Source: Dethiothermospora halolimnae (GTDB lineage Bacteria; Bacillota; Clostridia; Tissierellales; VENL01). From it: a stretch of 48,717 nt of DNA. The position numbers and the translations under genes are program-made. Location: NCBI RefSeq assembly GCF_037577855.1, contig NZ_JBAKFX010000029.1, positions 1 to 48,717 on the forward strand. Reading direction: 5' to 3'. How positions within the stretch are numbered: position 1 is the first letter of the stretch; the number at the start of each line of letters is the position of its first letter. The notes beneath the pieces were generated by a model. It ran no database searches and had not been told where the DNA came from. It saw nothing but the letters and a program-made list of their open reading frames with translations. Shown here one piece after another: positions 31,959 through 41,278 of the stretch.

Positions 31959-31989
31959 AAATAAAACTCCGGATTCCGGAGTTTTATTT
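31959..31989 (-). terminator. Terminator of the second chemoreceptor gene
   Basis: A perfect palindrome with core ACTCCGGATTCCGGAGT extends to 15-nt arms. Its minus-strand 3' side runs into TTTTATTTATTTTTTA. The stop codon of the receptor at 31984 lies within the stem. Confidence 0.85.
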
Positions 31990-33459
31990 ATCTCTATTTA
32001 CCATATTTTCTAATTCATTTGTTAATTTTTCCAGTTCTTCAAAGCTACTAGTTATATTTTCCACCTTTTTATTTTGCTCGTCGGCGCTGGCTGTTAATTG
32101 TTCTACAGATGCAGCATTTTCCTCTGTAACACTTGCTATGGACACAACTTCATTAACTATATGCTGTGACATTTCTTCTGCTTTTTTTATTCTATTATCC
32201 ATTTTAACTGATCTATCTAAAACATTTTTAGTGTTTTCACTTATCTCTTTAAATATGTCATTTACATTACTAATTATATCTTTACTTGATTCAAAGGAAT
32301 ATTGAACATTATTAACTTTATTAGTTACATTATCCGCCTTATTTTGAACAGTAACCAATATACTTGATATCTCATCTGTAGAGTTTTTAGAGTCTTCAGC
32401 TAGCTTTCTTATCTCATCTGCCACAACTGCAAAGCCTTTTCCATGTTCCCCTGCTCTAGCCGCCTCTATTGCCGCATTAAGGGCAAGTAAATTTGTCTGT
32501 TCCGCTATACTTCCTATAACATTTAATATCTCAGTTATCTTTTTAGATTGGGCATTAAAATCTTTCATAATATCAACTGTATCTACTATATTTTCATTAA
32601 CAGTATCTATTTCTCGATTTAATGAATTTATACTTTCATTTCCTTTTTTAGTTATTACCGAAGTTCCTTCTGATAATTTCCTCATGTCAGTGGAACTTCC
32701 TCCTAAGGACTTTATTTCATTGTTACTTACTTCCATGGATTCATTTATATCATTGACACTTTGGGCCTGAGAATCTATACTCGAAGCTATCTCCGAAAAA
32801 GCTGCTGCTATTTCATCAGATATCTCTCCAACCCCTGTTACATTAACTCTTAAATTTGTACTAAAATTACTCAATGAATTTATTGTATCTTTTATTTGAA
32901 CAAACAGATCTTTAATCTTCTCTTTGTCTCTATTTGAATTTTCATTAATAGCTTTTAATTTTTTTGTCATATTAAGCCCTATTTTAGCTTGGAATGCCAA
33001 CATAACTGTGACTAATATATTCGATTGATTTAAAACAATTAAAGCAACTTTACCATATTGAGAAAACATTATGTCTCCATATACGAAGTAACAATAGTTT
33101 GTGATTATTAGATTTAATATACCAGTAAATATTATAGGTTTGTGATTATGATATACAGTAATAATTGCAATATCAAAATATACTCCTAAATAAACTAATA
33201 AACTGGGGAGCTCCATTATGTTTAAAAATAATAATAAAGACAATCCAAATCCAGCTACGTACATTATATAATTTTCTAATATTCTTTTATAAGTTAAAAT
33301 TGTTATAGTAATGCCAATAACTGATCCTGCTATACCGATAGTTTTTAAAACACCAGTGGGAACCTTCCCTGCTAAACTACTAAAAAATGCTAATCCTATC
33401 GCAAACCACATTAGTTTTACAACTAATTTATTTCTGTTATACATTATATCTGTATTCAA
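31984..33459 (-). CDS. Methyl-accepting chemotaxis protein, multi-TM sensor
   Basis: The likely start is TTG 33459, 8 nt after GGGAG; the frame is open to 33522. The 491-residue product lacks an extracellular ligand domain. Its N-terminal 170 residues hold about five to six membrane helices, which suggests it senses a membrane or cytoplasmic cue. The signalling half has EQTNLLALNAAIEAARAGEHGKGFAVVADEIRKLAEDS and a second ENAASVEQLTASADEQ methylation-type region. No HAMP motif is evident. It is not co-transcribed with the Cache-type receptor, since a terminator separates them. Confidence 0.88.
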   Translation of the reverse strand: MNTDIMYNRNKLVVKLMWFAIGLAFFSSLAGKVPTGVLKTIGIAGSVIGITITILTYKRILENYIMYVAGFGLSLLLFLNIMELPSLLVYLGVYFDIAIITVYHNHKPIIFTGILNLIITNYCYFVYGDIMFSQYGKVALIVLNQSNILVTVMLAFQAKIGLNMTKKLKAINENSNRDKEKIKDLFVQIKDTINSLSNFSTNLRVNVTGVGEISDEIAAAFSEIASSIDSQAQSVNDINESMEVSNNEIKSLGGSSTDMRKLSEGTSVITKKGNESINSLNREIDTVNENIVDTVDIMKDFNAQSKKITEILNVIGSIAEQTNLLALNAAIEAARAGEHGKGFAVVADEIRKLAEDSKNSTDEISSILVTVQNKADNVTNKVNNVQYSFESSKDIISNVNDIFKEISENTKNVLDRSVKMDNRIKKAEEMSQHIVNEVVSIASVTEENAASVEQLTASADEQNKKVENITSSFEELEKLTNELENMVNRDK

Positions 33460-33610
33460 AATACCAACTCCCATCTCCATATTTTTTTGTACGTTAATAC
33501 TTATTTCAGCATAAATCGTCAAATTCCTCTTTAGAAATCATATTTTGTTATAATAACTAATTATTGCAATCCACATTTAATATATCGACATATTTTTTAT
33601 TAAGTTTAGA

Positions 33611-33638
33611 AAAAATAGCCAGTTAATACTGACTATTT
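33611..33638 (-). terminator. Terminator after the isomerase remnant
   Basis: AAAATAG(C)CAGT and ACTG(A)CTATTTT form a stem with one mismatch, ending at the last codons of the remnant at 33633 and followed by an A/T-rich tail. Confidence 0.65.
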
Positions 33639-33914
33639 TAAATAACCTTTTATTTTATCCATTGCCATATTTATGTATAAAGATAGATCATGTATATATG
33701 CACTTCCCAATTCAAAGGTTAAGTATCCATCATAATTATATTCCTCTGCATTGTGAAAAAACTCCTTAAATGGTATAATTCCCTCTCCCAACATCATATG
33801 GGTATCACTGGAACCATCACCACCTATTAAATGAATATAATTAAGTTTATCTTTCAACTTTCCAAAATAGTCCCCAATTGGTTCCCTTATTGATATTAGG
33901 GCTACTAGGTCTAG
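33633..33914 (-). pseudogene. Remnant of a sugar phosphate isomerase/epimerase
   Basis: The open frame from 33914 (bounded by TAA at 33915-33917) gives about 93 residues resembling only the C-terminal quarter of TIM-barrel xylose isomerase-like enzymes. Recognisable segments are KLKDKLNYIHLIGGDGSSDTH, the GEGIIPFKEFFHNAEEYNYDGYLTFEL run and a helical tail. The first three quarters of the enzyme are absent; the SLH-BMP gene ends 31 bp away. A short product from the internal TTG (33857) could be made but would lack an active site. I read it as a decayed gene. Confidence 0.7.
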
Positions 33915-33944
33915 TTATGTATCCCCTGACCTATTTTTACAGTA

Positions 33945-35399
33945 TTATTTATTTTTTAGAAACTTTGTATATTCCCTTTGATTTTTAGGAACGACTATTT
34001 CTCCACTTGAAATCTTATCTTTAACTTTTTCTATATCTTCTAAAATATCTTTAGGAACTAACTTACTTGTAGTCTTTGACAAGCCAATACCATTTTCCCT
34101 AATACCATAATATAATGTATTTCCTCCTTTTAGGGTTCCATTTATAAACTCCTTAGATACATCATAGAGTGCTTCATCTATTTTTTTTATAACAGATGTT
34201 AAAACGTTCTCTGGAGCTAAATAGCTTTGGTCCCTATCTACCCCTATGACATATGTATCATTTTTTTTAGCGGACTCTATCACTCCATTTCCAGTTCCTC
34301 CCGCAGCGTGAAATATTATATCTACACCGTTATCATACATTTTATTGGCAATTTCTTTTCCCCTTTCAGCATCTGCGAAAGTATCTGCATATTCTACTAC
34401 TATTTCTATATTTGGATTTCCGTATTTTGCTCCTGCTATGTATCCATAATGAAAAGTATCTATTATTTCTCCTTCCATGCCTCCTACAAAGCCTATCTTA
34501 TTAGTCTCTGTCATCTTTGCTGCTAAATACCCAGCTAAAAAAGATCCTTCTTCAGTTTTAAATAATACACATGTCATATTTTTAGGTATGTCCTCCACTA
34601 TTACATCTATAAGACCATAGTTTACCTTGGGATTTGACTTTGCTTGTTTTAATGTATCCCAAGCTAATTTATAACCAATTCCAAAAATTAAATCATTATT
34701 ATCCTTCTTAAGATTGTTTAAATTTTCAATATAATCAGAATCCCTCATTGACTCTGCATATCCTATATTAACATCAAAATCTTCCCCAACTTTTTTAAGT
34801 CCTTCCCAAGATAATTGATTAAAGGAGGCATCGTTTATTCCGCCTAAATCAGTTACCATGGCAATCTTTAATTTTAACCTATCAAAAACTTTATATATAA
34901 TATTATAGGCTTCTTTCCCTTTTATAGTTTTATTGGGATCTTTTATATTATTTATCAAACCTAATTTTTCACCAACTTTTATATAATTTTGGGGCCAAAT
35001 CCCATCTCTTGGTTCTTGTCCTAATACTCTAATCATCACCGTAATAAATTCACCATATGTAATAGGTTTACTGGGCCTAAAAGTACCATCTTCATATCCA
35101 TTTATTAAATTCTTTTTACATGCAATAGATATATACTTATTTAATGGATTATCACTTTTTATATCCGTATATACATTATCATTTTCTACAACTTCATTAT
35201 CTATTTCCAAAAGTTTTATAGCTATTTTTACCAACTCTCCTCTAGTTATAACATTATCTAACCCAAAAGTTCCATCATCAAGTTTTTCAATAATACCTTC
35301 ACTATTTAATTCTTCCAACTTATTATCTTCTGCAAATCCCAATGATACTATTGAAAATATCATCAACGTTGATATTAATATTGATATTATTCTTTTCAT
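33945..35399 (-). CDS. SLH-anchored BMP-family binding protein
   Basis: I choose ATG 35399, 7 nt after GGAGG (484 residues). It has a cleavable signal peptide (KRIISILISTLMIFSIVSLGFA) with no lipobox. Three S-layer homology repeats follow (about residues 20-175; e.g. KKNLINGYEDGTFRPSKPITYGEFITVMIRVLG), then a complete basic-membrane-protein/purine-nucleoside-binding domain (about 175-465) with AMVTDLGGINDASFNQLSWEGL and FHAAGGTGNGVIESAKK. Family BMP proteins are usually lipoproteins feeding ABC importers. Here the SLH repeats would fix it to the cell wall, and no ABC genes are adjacent. A scavenging or sensory role is possible. Confidence 0.9.
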   Translation of the reverse strand: MKRIISILISTLMIFSIVSLGFAEDNKLEELNSEGIIEKLDDGTFGLDNVITRGELVKIAIKLLEIDNEVVENDNVYTDIKSDNPLNKYISIACKKNLINGYEDGTFRPSKPITYGEFITVMIRVLGQEPRDGIWPQNYIKVGEKLGLINNIKDPNKTIKGKEAYNIIYKVFDRLKLKIAMVTDLGGINDASFNQLSWEGLKKVGEDFDVNIGYAESMRDSDYIENLNNLKKDNNDLIFGIGYKLAWDTLKQAKSNPKVNYGLIDVIVEDIPKNMTCVLFKTEEGSFLAGYLAAKMTETNKIGFVGGMEGEIIDTFHYGYIAGAKYGNPNIEIVVEYADTFADAERGKEIANKMYDNGVDIIFHAAGGTGNGVIESAKKNDTYVIGVDRDQSYLAPENVLTSVIKKIDEALYDVSKEFINGTLKGGNTLYYGIRENGIGLSKTTSKLVPKDILEDIEKVKDKISSGEIVVPKNQREYTKFLKNK

Positions 35400-35580
35400 T
35401 TTCATACCTCCACTATTATATTTTATAGACACATTCTATCACTTCATCACCATTAAATAATAACATAAGAGTATATTTTTGTTAACCCCTTCAATTCTAC
35501 ATTATTATTTATAAGCAACAATAAGAATTTAAAATAAGGTTTTGTATCATAATATATTTATAGTATAAAGGAGGGAGCTA

Positions 35581-36165
35581 ATGGAATTTTTCGCAAGAAT
35601 TTTAGCACTGATAGCTGGAGGAACTATACTTTTAAGAGTTGCTGGGAGAAAATCAATTTCCCAAATGACAATAGCCCAAACTATAATAATGATATCTATA
35701 GGTTCTTTAATAGTTCAACCTATTGGTAATAAAAGTGTACTAAGAACCCTAGGTATTGCAGCCATATTTATAGGATTTTTATTATTTGTAGAATGGATAC
35801 AGATTAAGTCAAATGCTTTTGAAAACTTTATAACTGGTAAATCAAAGGTTATTATTGAAAATGGAAAAGTTGTTCCTAAGAACTTAAAAAAGTTAAGATT
35901 AACAGTAGATCAACTGGAGATAAGACTTAGACAACAGGGTATATCCAGTATATCCCATGTGAAAACTGCTACCCTTGAAGCAAATGGACAACTGGGATAT
36001 GAGTTAAAAAGACATGCTAAGCCTTTGACTATAGGAGAGTTTGAGAAAATGATGGCAAACTATATTAATGTTCAAAATAAGGATAAAACCAACGTAGATA
36101 ATATTTTTAGTGAAGTGGTAATTAAGGAACATGAACTAAGAAATAATAATAGATTAAAACAATAA
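35581..36165 (+). CDS. DUF421/YetF-family membrane protein
   Basis: The 194-residue protein has three N-terminal membrane helices (about residues 3-75) and a soluble C-terminal alpha/beta domain with KSKVIIENGKVVPKNLKKLRLTVDQLEIRLRQQGISSISHVKTATLEANGQLGYELK. The RxxG and RxSxxQMT motif (GRKSISQMTIAQTIIMISIGSLIVQP) in the first loops is the DUF421 hallmark. Family members in spore formers (YetF, YrbG, YdfS) include some linked to spore or germinosome assembly; the role here is unknown. RBS AAAGGAGG precedes ATG. It is one of three plus-strand genes and stands alone. Confidence 0.88.
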   Translation: MEFFARILALIAGGTILLRVAGRKSISQMTIAQTIIMISIGSLIVQPIGNKSVLRTLGIAAIFIGFLLFVEWIQIKSNAFENFITGKSKVIIENGKVVPKNLKKLRLTVDQLEIRLRQQGISSISHVKTATLEANGQLGYELKRHAKPLTIGEFEKMMANYINVQNKDKTNVDNIFSEVVIKEHELRNNNRLKQ

Positions 36166-36181
36166 AGAAAATAAAAAAATT

Positions 36182-36212
36182 AGTTGGGGGATTATGAATC
36201 CCCCAACAACTA
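36182..36212 (+). repeat. Family-A hairpin
   Basis: AGTTG + GGGGATTATGAATCCCC + CAACAACT, the T:A outer-pair subtype with one loop change (ATG for ACG). It lies between convergent DUF421 and oppA and may serve as a hairpin for both. A repeated AATTGGCTTAA flank follows. Confidence 0.75.
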
Positions 36213-36271
36213 ATTGGCTTAAAATTAGAAACAATTAATTGGCTTAAGAAATTTTTATTGATTAGACTTCT

Positions 36272-37978
36272 TTACTTTTCTATATATATATCCCTTAAAT
36301 ATAATATTTCAACTGGACTCTTCCACCATCCCTTAACATAATTCTTCATAAGGTCTGGGTCTGTATTATAATAAATTGGACAAACAGTGTATCTATTCAT
36401 CCACATATCCTCAGCTTCATGGAGTATCTCAGCAGCCTTTTCTTCATCAAGGGTAACCATTGCCTTTTTAACTAAGTTATCAAAATCGTCATTAAAATAC
36501 CCTGAATAGTTATTTCCACTACCCTTACACCACATATCAAAGAATGTCATAGGATGAACATAATCAGCTCCCCAACCAATCCTTGCTACTTGATAGTTTC
36601 CCTCTTCCAATGTAGCTAAATGAACTTTCCATTCTTGATTTGCCAGTTCCACATCTATATTTAAATTCTTTTTCCACATCTCTTGAATTGCTTCTGCTAT
36701 TTTTTTATGTCTTTCACTATTGTTATAATTAATCGTAATCTTAGGGAAATCTTTTCCTTCTGGATACCCAGCTTCAGCTAATAATTTTTTAGCTTTCTCA
36801 ATTTGGGCTTTAGGCTTAATATCATAATCGCTACCAGCTTTCCTAAACTCCTCTCCTCCATAATTTAATCCACTGGGGACTAAACCACTTGCTGGAATTG
36901 CTCCATCCATAGTTACTGTATTCACAATTGCCTCTCTATCTATGGCTATTGTTAAGGCCTTTCTTACTGTTTCATTATCAAAGGGGGCCACATTATTATT
37001 GAATACATAATAATATAAACCTAATCCTGGTAAAATATGAAACTCATCACTTTCCGACATTAACCTTGGGATTTCAGCAACTGGAACTGTATCTGTACCA
37101 TCTAAATCCCCCGCTTCGAATCCTGCTAATGCAGTGGATTCTTCATCAATAAAAGTTCCCACAAATTTTTCAAGTTTAACATTGTCTGCGTCCCAATAAT
37201 GGGGATTTTTTAGTAAAATAGCCTTTTCATTATGCTTCCATTGTTTTACATAAAATGGACCATTACCTACCATTCCGTCATCACATATTCCCCATCCCTC
37301 TGGATCTTGACTCACTACATCTTCCCTAACTGGAAAAGTTGTAACAAATGTTAGTAATGATAAGAAGTAGTTTACAGGTTCATTAAGGGTTATCTTTAAA
37401 GTATTATCATCTATAGCTTTTACTCCCACTTCATCTAAATCTATTTCACCTTTATTGGCTGCCTCAGCATTTTTTATAGGATATAAGAAATATGCATAAT
37501 CAGCAGCGGTATCTGGTTTTAGTACTCTTTTCATTGAGTATTCAAAATCCTTGGCTGTAACAGGCTTACCATCGGACCACTTTGCATTTTTTCTTAGATA
37601 AAAGGTATACTCATTACCATTTTCATTTACATCCCATTTTTCCGCTACTCCTGGCCCTATGGTACCATCTTTTTCAACCCTTGTTAGGCCTTCACAAGTG
37701 TTATTAAGAATATTAATACCAACAGTTTCTGTAGCTTTTCCCGGGTCTAAAGTTTCCGGTTCAGCTCCCATATTATAAGTAAATACTTGAGAAACTTCTG
37801 TTTCCTTCTTTTCCTCTTTTTCTTCTGTTTTTTCTTCTTTTTCCTCTTTAACATCCTTTTCCGCTACATCCTCTTTCTTAGTATCATCAGTTGAGGTGTC
37901 ATCATCATTACCACAACCGACAAATCCGGTCATAATTAACATCATAACCAACATTATTGATATTACTCTTTTTAACAT
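36272..37978 (-). CDS. oppA: Oligopeptide-binding lipoprotein OppA
   Basis: The 568-residue family 5 solute-binding lipoprotein has lipobox GFVGC near residue 22. An unusually long Lys/Glu/Asp repeat linker (about residues 25-62) probably spans the cell wall side. The binding domain opens with FTYNMGAEPETLDPGKATE and has the family segment ENGNEYTFYLRKNAKWSDGKPVTAKDF. It presents peptides to the OppBC channel. It is the last gene of oppB-C-D-F-A, 72 bp after oppF, an order usual in Gram-positive bacteria. Confidence 0.93.
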   Translation of the reverse strand: MLKRVISIMLVMMLIMTGFVGCGNDDDTSTDDTKKEDVAEKDVKEEKEEKTEEKEEKKETEVSQVFTYNMGAEPETLDPGKATETVGINILNNTCEGLTRVEKDGTIGPGVAEKWDVNENGNEYTFYLRKNAKWSDGKPVTAKDFEYSMKRVLKPDTAADYAYFLYPIKNAEAANKGEIDLDEVGVKAIDDNTLKITLNEPVNYFLSLLTFVTTFPVREDVVSQDPEGWGICDDGMVGNGPFYVKQWKHNEKAILLKNPHYWDADNVKLEKFVGTFIDEESTALAGFEAGDLDGTDTVPVAEIPRLMSESDEFHILPGLGLYYYVFNNNVAPFDNETVRKALTIAIDREAIVNTVTMDGAIPASGLVPSGLNYGGEEFRKAGSDYDIKPKAQIEKAKKLLAEAGYPEGKDFPKITINYNNSERHKKIAEAIQEMWKKNLNIDVELANQEWKVHLATLEEGNYQVARIGWGADYVHPMTFFDMWCKGSGNNYSGYFNDDFDNLVKKAMVTLDEEKAAEILHEAEDMWMNRYTVCPIYYNTDPDLMKNYVKGWWKSPVEILYLRDIYIEK

Positions 37979-38050
37979 AAATATCCCCCTTTTTTATATT
38001 TTTTTATAAAATTTTAATTACTTAGACATATTACCAATATATCTGTCTTT

Positions 38051-39049
38051 CTAACTACTAGACTTTAGTAAGTGACAGGCTACAAAATGTTCTTCATCAA
38101 CATCATTTAGTTTTGGTTCCTTCTCTTTACATATATCCATAGCATATTTACATCTTGTTCTAAATCTACAACCAGCCGGTGGGTTAATAGGGCTTGGTAC
38201 CTCCCCTTCTAAAACTACCGTTTGACGTTTCTCTGTAACATCTGGATCTGGGATAGGTATAGCAGATAATAATGCCTTAGTATAAGGGTGTTTAGGCTTA
38301 TTATAAAGTTCTTTACTAGATGCTATTTCTACAATTTTACCAAGATACATAACCCCTATTCTATCTGAAATATGCTTAACCATAGATAAGTCGTGGGCAA
38401 TAAAAAGATAAGTAAGCCCCATATCCTTTTGAAGATCTTCAAGCATATTGACCACTTGAGCCTGTATGGATACATCTAATGCTGATATTGGTTCATCACA
38501 GACAATAAAACTAGGTTCAACTGCCAATGCTCTAGCTATTCCTATACGCTGTCTTTGTCCACCACTAAATTCATGGGGAAATCTATTTGAGTGCTCTTTT
38601 TTTAATCCTACTTTATTTAAAAGTTCATAGATTATCTCTTGTCTTTCACTTTCATTGCCAATATTATGTATATCCAGTGGTTCTCCTATAATATCTCTAA
38701 CAGTCATCCTAGAGTTTAAGGAAGCATATGGATCTTGAAAAATCATTTGTATTTCTTTTCTGATATTTTTTAAACTTCGCTCCTTTACCCTACCAATTTC
38801 CTTGCCCCTAAAGTAAATTTCCCCACTTGTTATATCATATAGTCTTGTAATACATCTTCCTGTAGTTGTTTTTCCACACCCTGATTCTCCAACTAAACCA
38901 AAGGTTTCTCCCTTTCTAATATAAAAACTCACATCATCCACCGCTTTAGTATAAACGGTGTTTTTTCCGAAAAACCCTTTTTTTACGGAAAAATATTTCT
39001 TTAGATTCTTTACTTCAACTAAAATATCCTTTGTTTTTTCTTCCATCAT
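38051..39049 (-). CDS. oppF: Oligopeptide ABC transporter ATPase OppF
   Basis: The 332-residue ATPase has Walker A VGESGCGKTT, signature SGGQRQRIGIARAL and Walker B FIVCDEPISALDVS. The C-terminal oligo/dipeptide extension is present with its Cys set CRFRTRCKYAMDIC..AC, which binds a 4Fe-4S cluster in some members. OppF-like proteins partner OppD. The start overlaps the oppD stop by 4 bp (ATGA), so translation is coupled. Confidence 0.93.
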   Translation of the reverse strand: MMEEKTKDILVEVKNLKKYFSVKKGFFGKNTVYTKAVDDVSFYIRKGETFGLVGESGCGKTTTGRCITRLYDITSGEIYFRGKEIGRVKERSLKNIRKEIQMIFQDPYASLNSRMTVRDIIGEPLDIHNIGNESERQEIIYELLNKVGLKKEHSNRFPHEFSGGQRQRIGIARALAVEPSFIVCDEPISALDVSIQAQVVNMLEDLQKDMGLTYLFIAHDLSMVKHISDRIGVMYLGKIVEIASSKELYNKPKHPYTKALLSAIPIPDPDVTEKRQTVVLEGEVPSPINPPAGCRFRTRCKYAMDICKEKEPKLNDVDEEHFVACHLLKSSS

Positions 39050-40065
39050 ATTGCCCCCTTTTGAACACCTATTTTAATATCAACTTTAGGTGCTTCTCTA
39101 TGGAGTAGCCAGCACATTGCCTTATGTTTTTCATCTATGTTAAAATATGGAGACAATCTTTCTTTACATATTCTCATAGCATGGGGACACCTATCAGCAA
39201 AGGGGCATCCCTTTGATGGATGGATTGAATCAGGAGGAGAACCTGGTATAGGTATAAGTCTTTTCTTTTCCCCTAAATCCAGCCTAGGTATGGATTTTAA
39301 TAATCCCACAGTATAAGGGTGTTTGGGATTATAAAATATATCCCTAGATGTTCCCTGTTCCATAATAAGTCCACCATACATAACTACAATCCTTGAACAT
39401 ACATCGGCAACTACACCTAGGTCATGGGTTATAACTATAATAGATGTATCTATTTTCTCTTTTAAGTCCTTCATTAACTTTAATATCTGATCCTGTATAG
39501 TTACATCTAAAGCTGTAGTTGGTTCATCTGCTATAAGTAAGTCAGGCTCACAAGAAAGGGCTATTGCTATCATTACCCTCTGTCTCATGCCCCCACTGAA
39601 TTCATAGGGATAATTGTTAATTCTCTTTTCTGGTGATGGTATTCCCACCAGTTTTAACATATTTATTGCCTTTTTTCTAGCTTGTTTTTTATTTAATTTT
39701 TGATGTCTTATTATAGCCTCCACAATCTGATTTCCAACTGTATATACAGGATTAAGGGATGTCATAGGATCTTGAAATATCATAGCTATTTGATTGCCTC
39801 TTATTTTTAACATTTCTCTATTTGATTTTTTAACTATATCTTGCTCCTTAAATAATATCTCTCCATCTACTATTTTACCTGGATGCTGCAATAGCTTCAT
39901 TATGGATAATGAGGTAACACTTTTACCACTACCAGATTCCCCTACTATTCCTATTGCTTCCCCTTTATTAACTTCAAAACTAACTCCTCTAACCGCCTGA
40001 GCCTCTCCTAAATGTGTGAAAAAAGAAGTTTTTAATTTTTTTACTTCCAATAATGTTTCTGCCAT
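39046..40065 (-). CDS. oppD: Oligopeptide ABC transporter ATPase OppD
   Basis: The 339-residue ATPase has Walker A GESGSGKSV, signature SGGMRQRVMIAIAL and Walker B LLIADEPTTALDVT. A C-terminal GCPFADRCPHAMRIC motif marks the oligopeptide branch. It hydrolyses ATP together with OppF to drive import through OppBC. It follows oppC by 16 bp and overlaps oppF by 4 bp. Confidence 0.93.
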   Translation of the reverse strand: MAETLLEVKKLKTSFFTHLGEAQAVRGVSFEVNKGEAIGIVGESGSGKSVTSLSIMKLLQHPGKIVDGEILFKEQDIVKKSNREMLKIRGNQIAMIFQDPMTSLNPVYTVGNQIVEAIIRHQKLNKKQARKKAINMLKLVGIPSPEKRINNYPYEFSGGMRQRVMIAIALSCEPDLLIADEPTTALDVTIQDQILKLMKDLKEKIDTSIIVITHDLGVVADVCSRIVVMYGGLIMEQGTSRDIFYNPKHPYTVGLLKSIPRLDLGEKKRLIPIPGSPPDSIHPSKGCPFADRCPHAMRICKERLSPYFNIDEKHKAMCWLLHREAPKVDIKIGVQKGAI

Positions 40066-40081
40066 TATCTACACCCCTTTT

Positions 40082-41263
40082 CTATTTACGTAACCGTGGG
40101 TCTAAAGCATCCCTTAACCCATCTCCTAAGAAGTTAAATGCAAGCATGGTTATACAAATCGCAATAGCTGGAGAAAATAACTGGTATGGATAAGATCTTA
40201 AAGAAGCCAACGCATCATTTGCTAAAGTACCCCAGGAAGCCTTTGGTGCCGAAACTCCCAATCCTATGAAACTTAAAAATGCCTCTACAAATATTGCCCT
40301 TGGAATCATCATAGTCATAGAAACAATTATGGGACCCATGGCATTTGGTAATAGGTGTCTAAGTAATATTCTAAAGTGGCTTGCTCCTATTACTCTAGCG
40401 GACATAACATACTCTTCTTCCTTCAAACTCAACACTTGACCTCTAACTATCCTAGCCATTTGAACCCAATAAACCGACCCTAAAGCTATAATTATTGGTT
40501 TTAACCCTGAGCCTAAAACCACCATTAACAGAATTACATAAAGCATAAGGGGAACCGTACTTATAATATCAACAATACGCATCATAATATTATCTACTTT
40601 ACCACCGGCATAGCCTGATATTCCTCCATATAATATTCCTATAAAAAAGTTAACAATAGTTGCAATAAAAGCTATAAGTAATGAAATTCTAGCTCCATAA
40701 ATAACCCTTACTAAAACATCCCTGCCAAGGTCATCGGAACCTAGATAGTAGGTTTTATTCCATACCTTTTTATAATATGGAAATTGGTCCCCACTTTCAT
40801 TTAAAAGATCGAATGGCTTTTTACTAAAATCAACAATAACTTTCTCACCATTTATCTCATATACCTTATTTTTCTTTATTACATCTTGTTTTATTGGATC
40901 TAGTAACTTTAAAACTTTCCCATCTTTAGATGTAATATATAATTTAAGTCCACTGGCTAAGTGCACATATGTATTATCTGATATTTTATGTAATCCCAAT
41001 CTAGGGCTCAAACTGGCAAACCTTAAATTTTGATCAGAATAGCTATAGGGCGAGAAGAGAGGGCCAAATATGGCTATCAAAATTAATAAAACAACTACCC
41101 CTAACCCTATCATTGCTAGTTTATTTTTCTTTAGTCGTCTCCATGAATCTTGAAAATAAGTAAGGCTTTTTCTATTTATTGCTTCATTATCCTTATCTTC
41201 TTCATCAATTCTTTCCCACATTTCCTTTGATATGATTTCATCATTATTTTTTAAGTCTTCCAT
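40082..41263 (-). CDS. oppC: Oligopeptide permease OppC with extra external domain
   Basis: The 393-residue protein is longer than the usual 300-340. After the N-terminal cytoplasmic tail and TM1 (about residues 52-72) an insert of about 95 residues (VHLASGLKLYITSKDGKV..FDLLNESGDQFPYYKK) separates TM1 from the canonical GSDDLGRDVLVRVIYGARISL segment. The insert is probably extracellular. The permease core with EAA loop SARVIGASHFRILLRHLLPNAMG is intact. It pairs with OppB. An insert of this kind is known in some Firmicute OppC proteins. Confidence 0.92.
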   Translation of the reverse strand: MEDLKNNDEIISKEMWERIDEEDKDNEAINRKSLTYFQDSWRRLKKNKLAMIGLGVVVLLILIAIFGPLFSPYSYSDQNLRFASLSPRLGLHKISDNTYVHLASGLKLYITSKDGKVLKLLDPIKQDVIKKNKVYEINGEKVIVDFSKKPFDLLNESGDQFPYYKKVWNKTYYLGSDDLGRDVLVRVIYGARISLLIAFIATIVNFFIGILYGGISGYAGGKVDNIMMRIVDIISTVPLMLYVILLMVVLGSGLKPIIIALGSVYWVQMARIVRGQVLSLKEEEYVMSARVIGASHFRILLRHLLPNAMGPIIVSMTMMIPRAIFVEAFLSFIGLGVSAPKASWGTLANDALASLRSYPYQLFSPAIAICITMLAFNFLGDGLRDALDPRLRK

Positions 41264-41278
41264 ATGTTTTCCCCCTCT

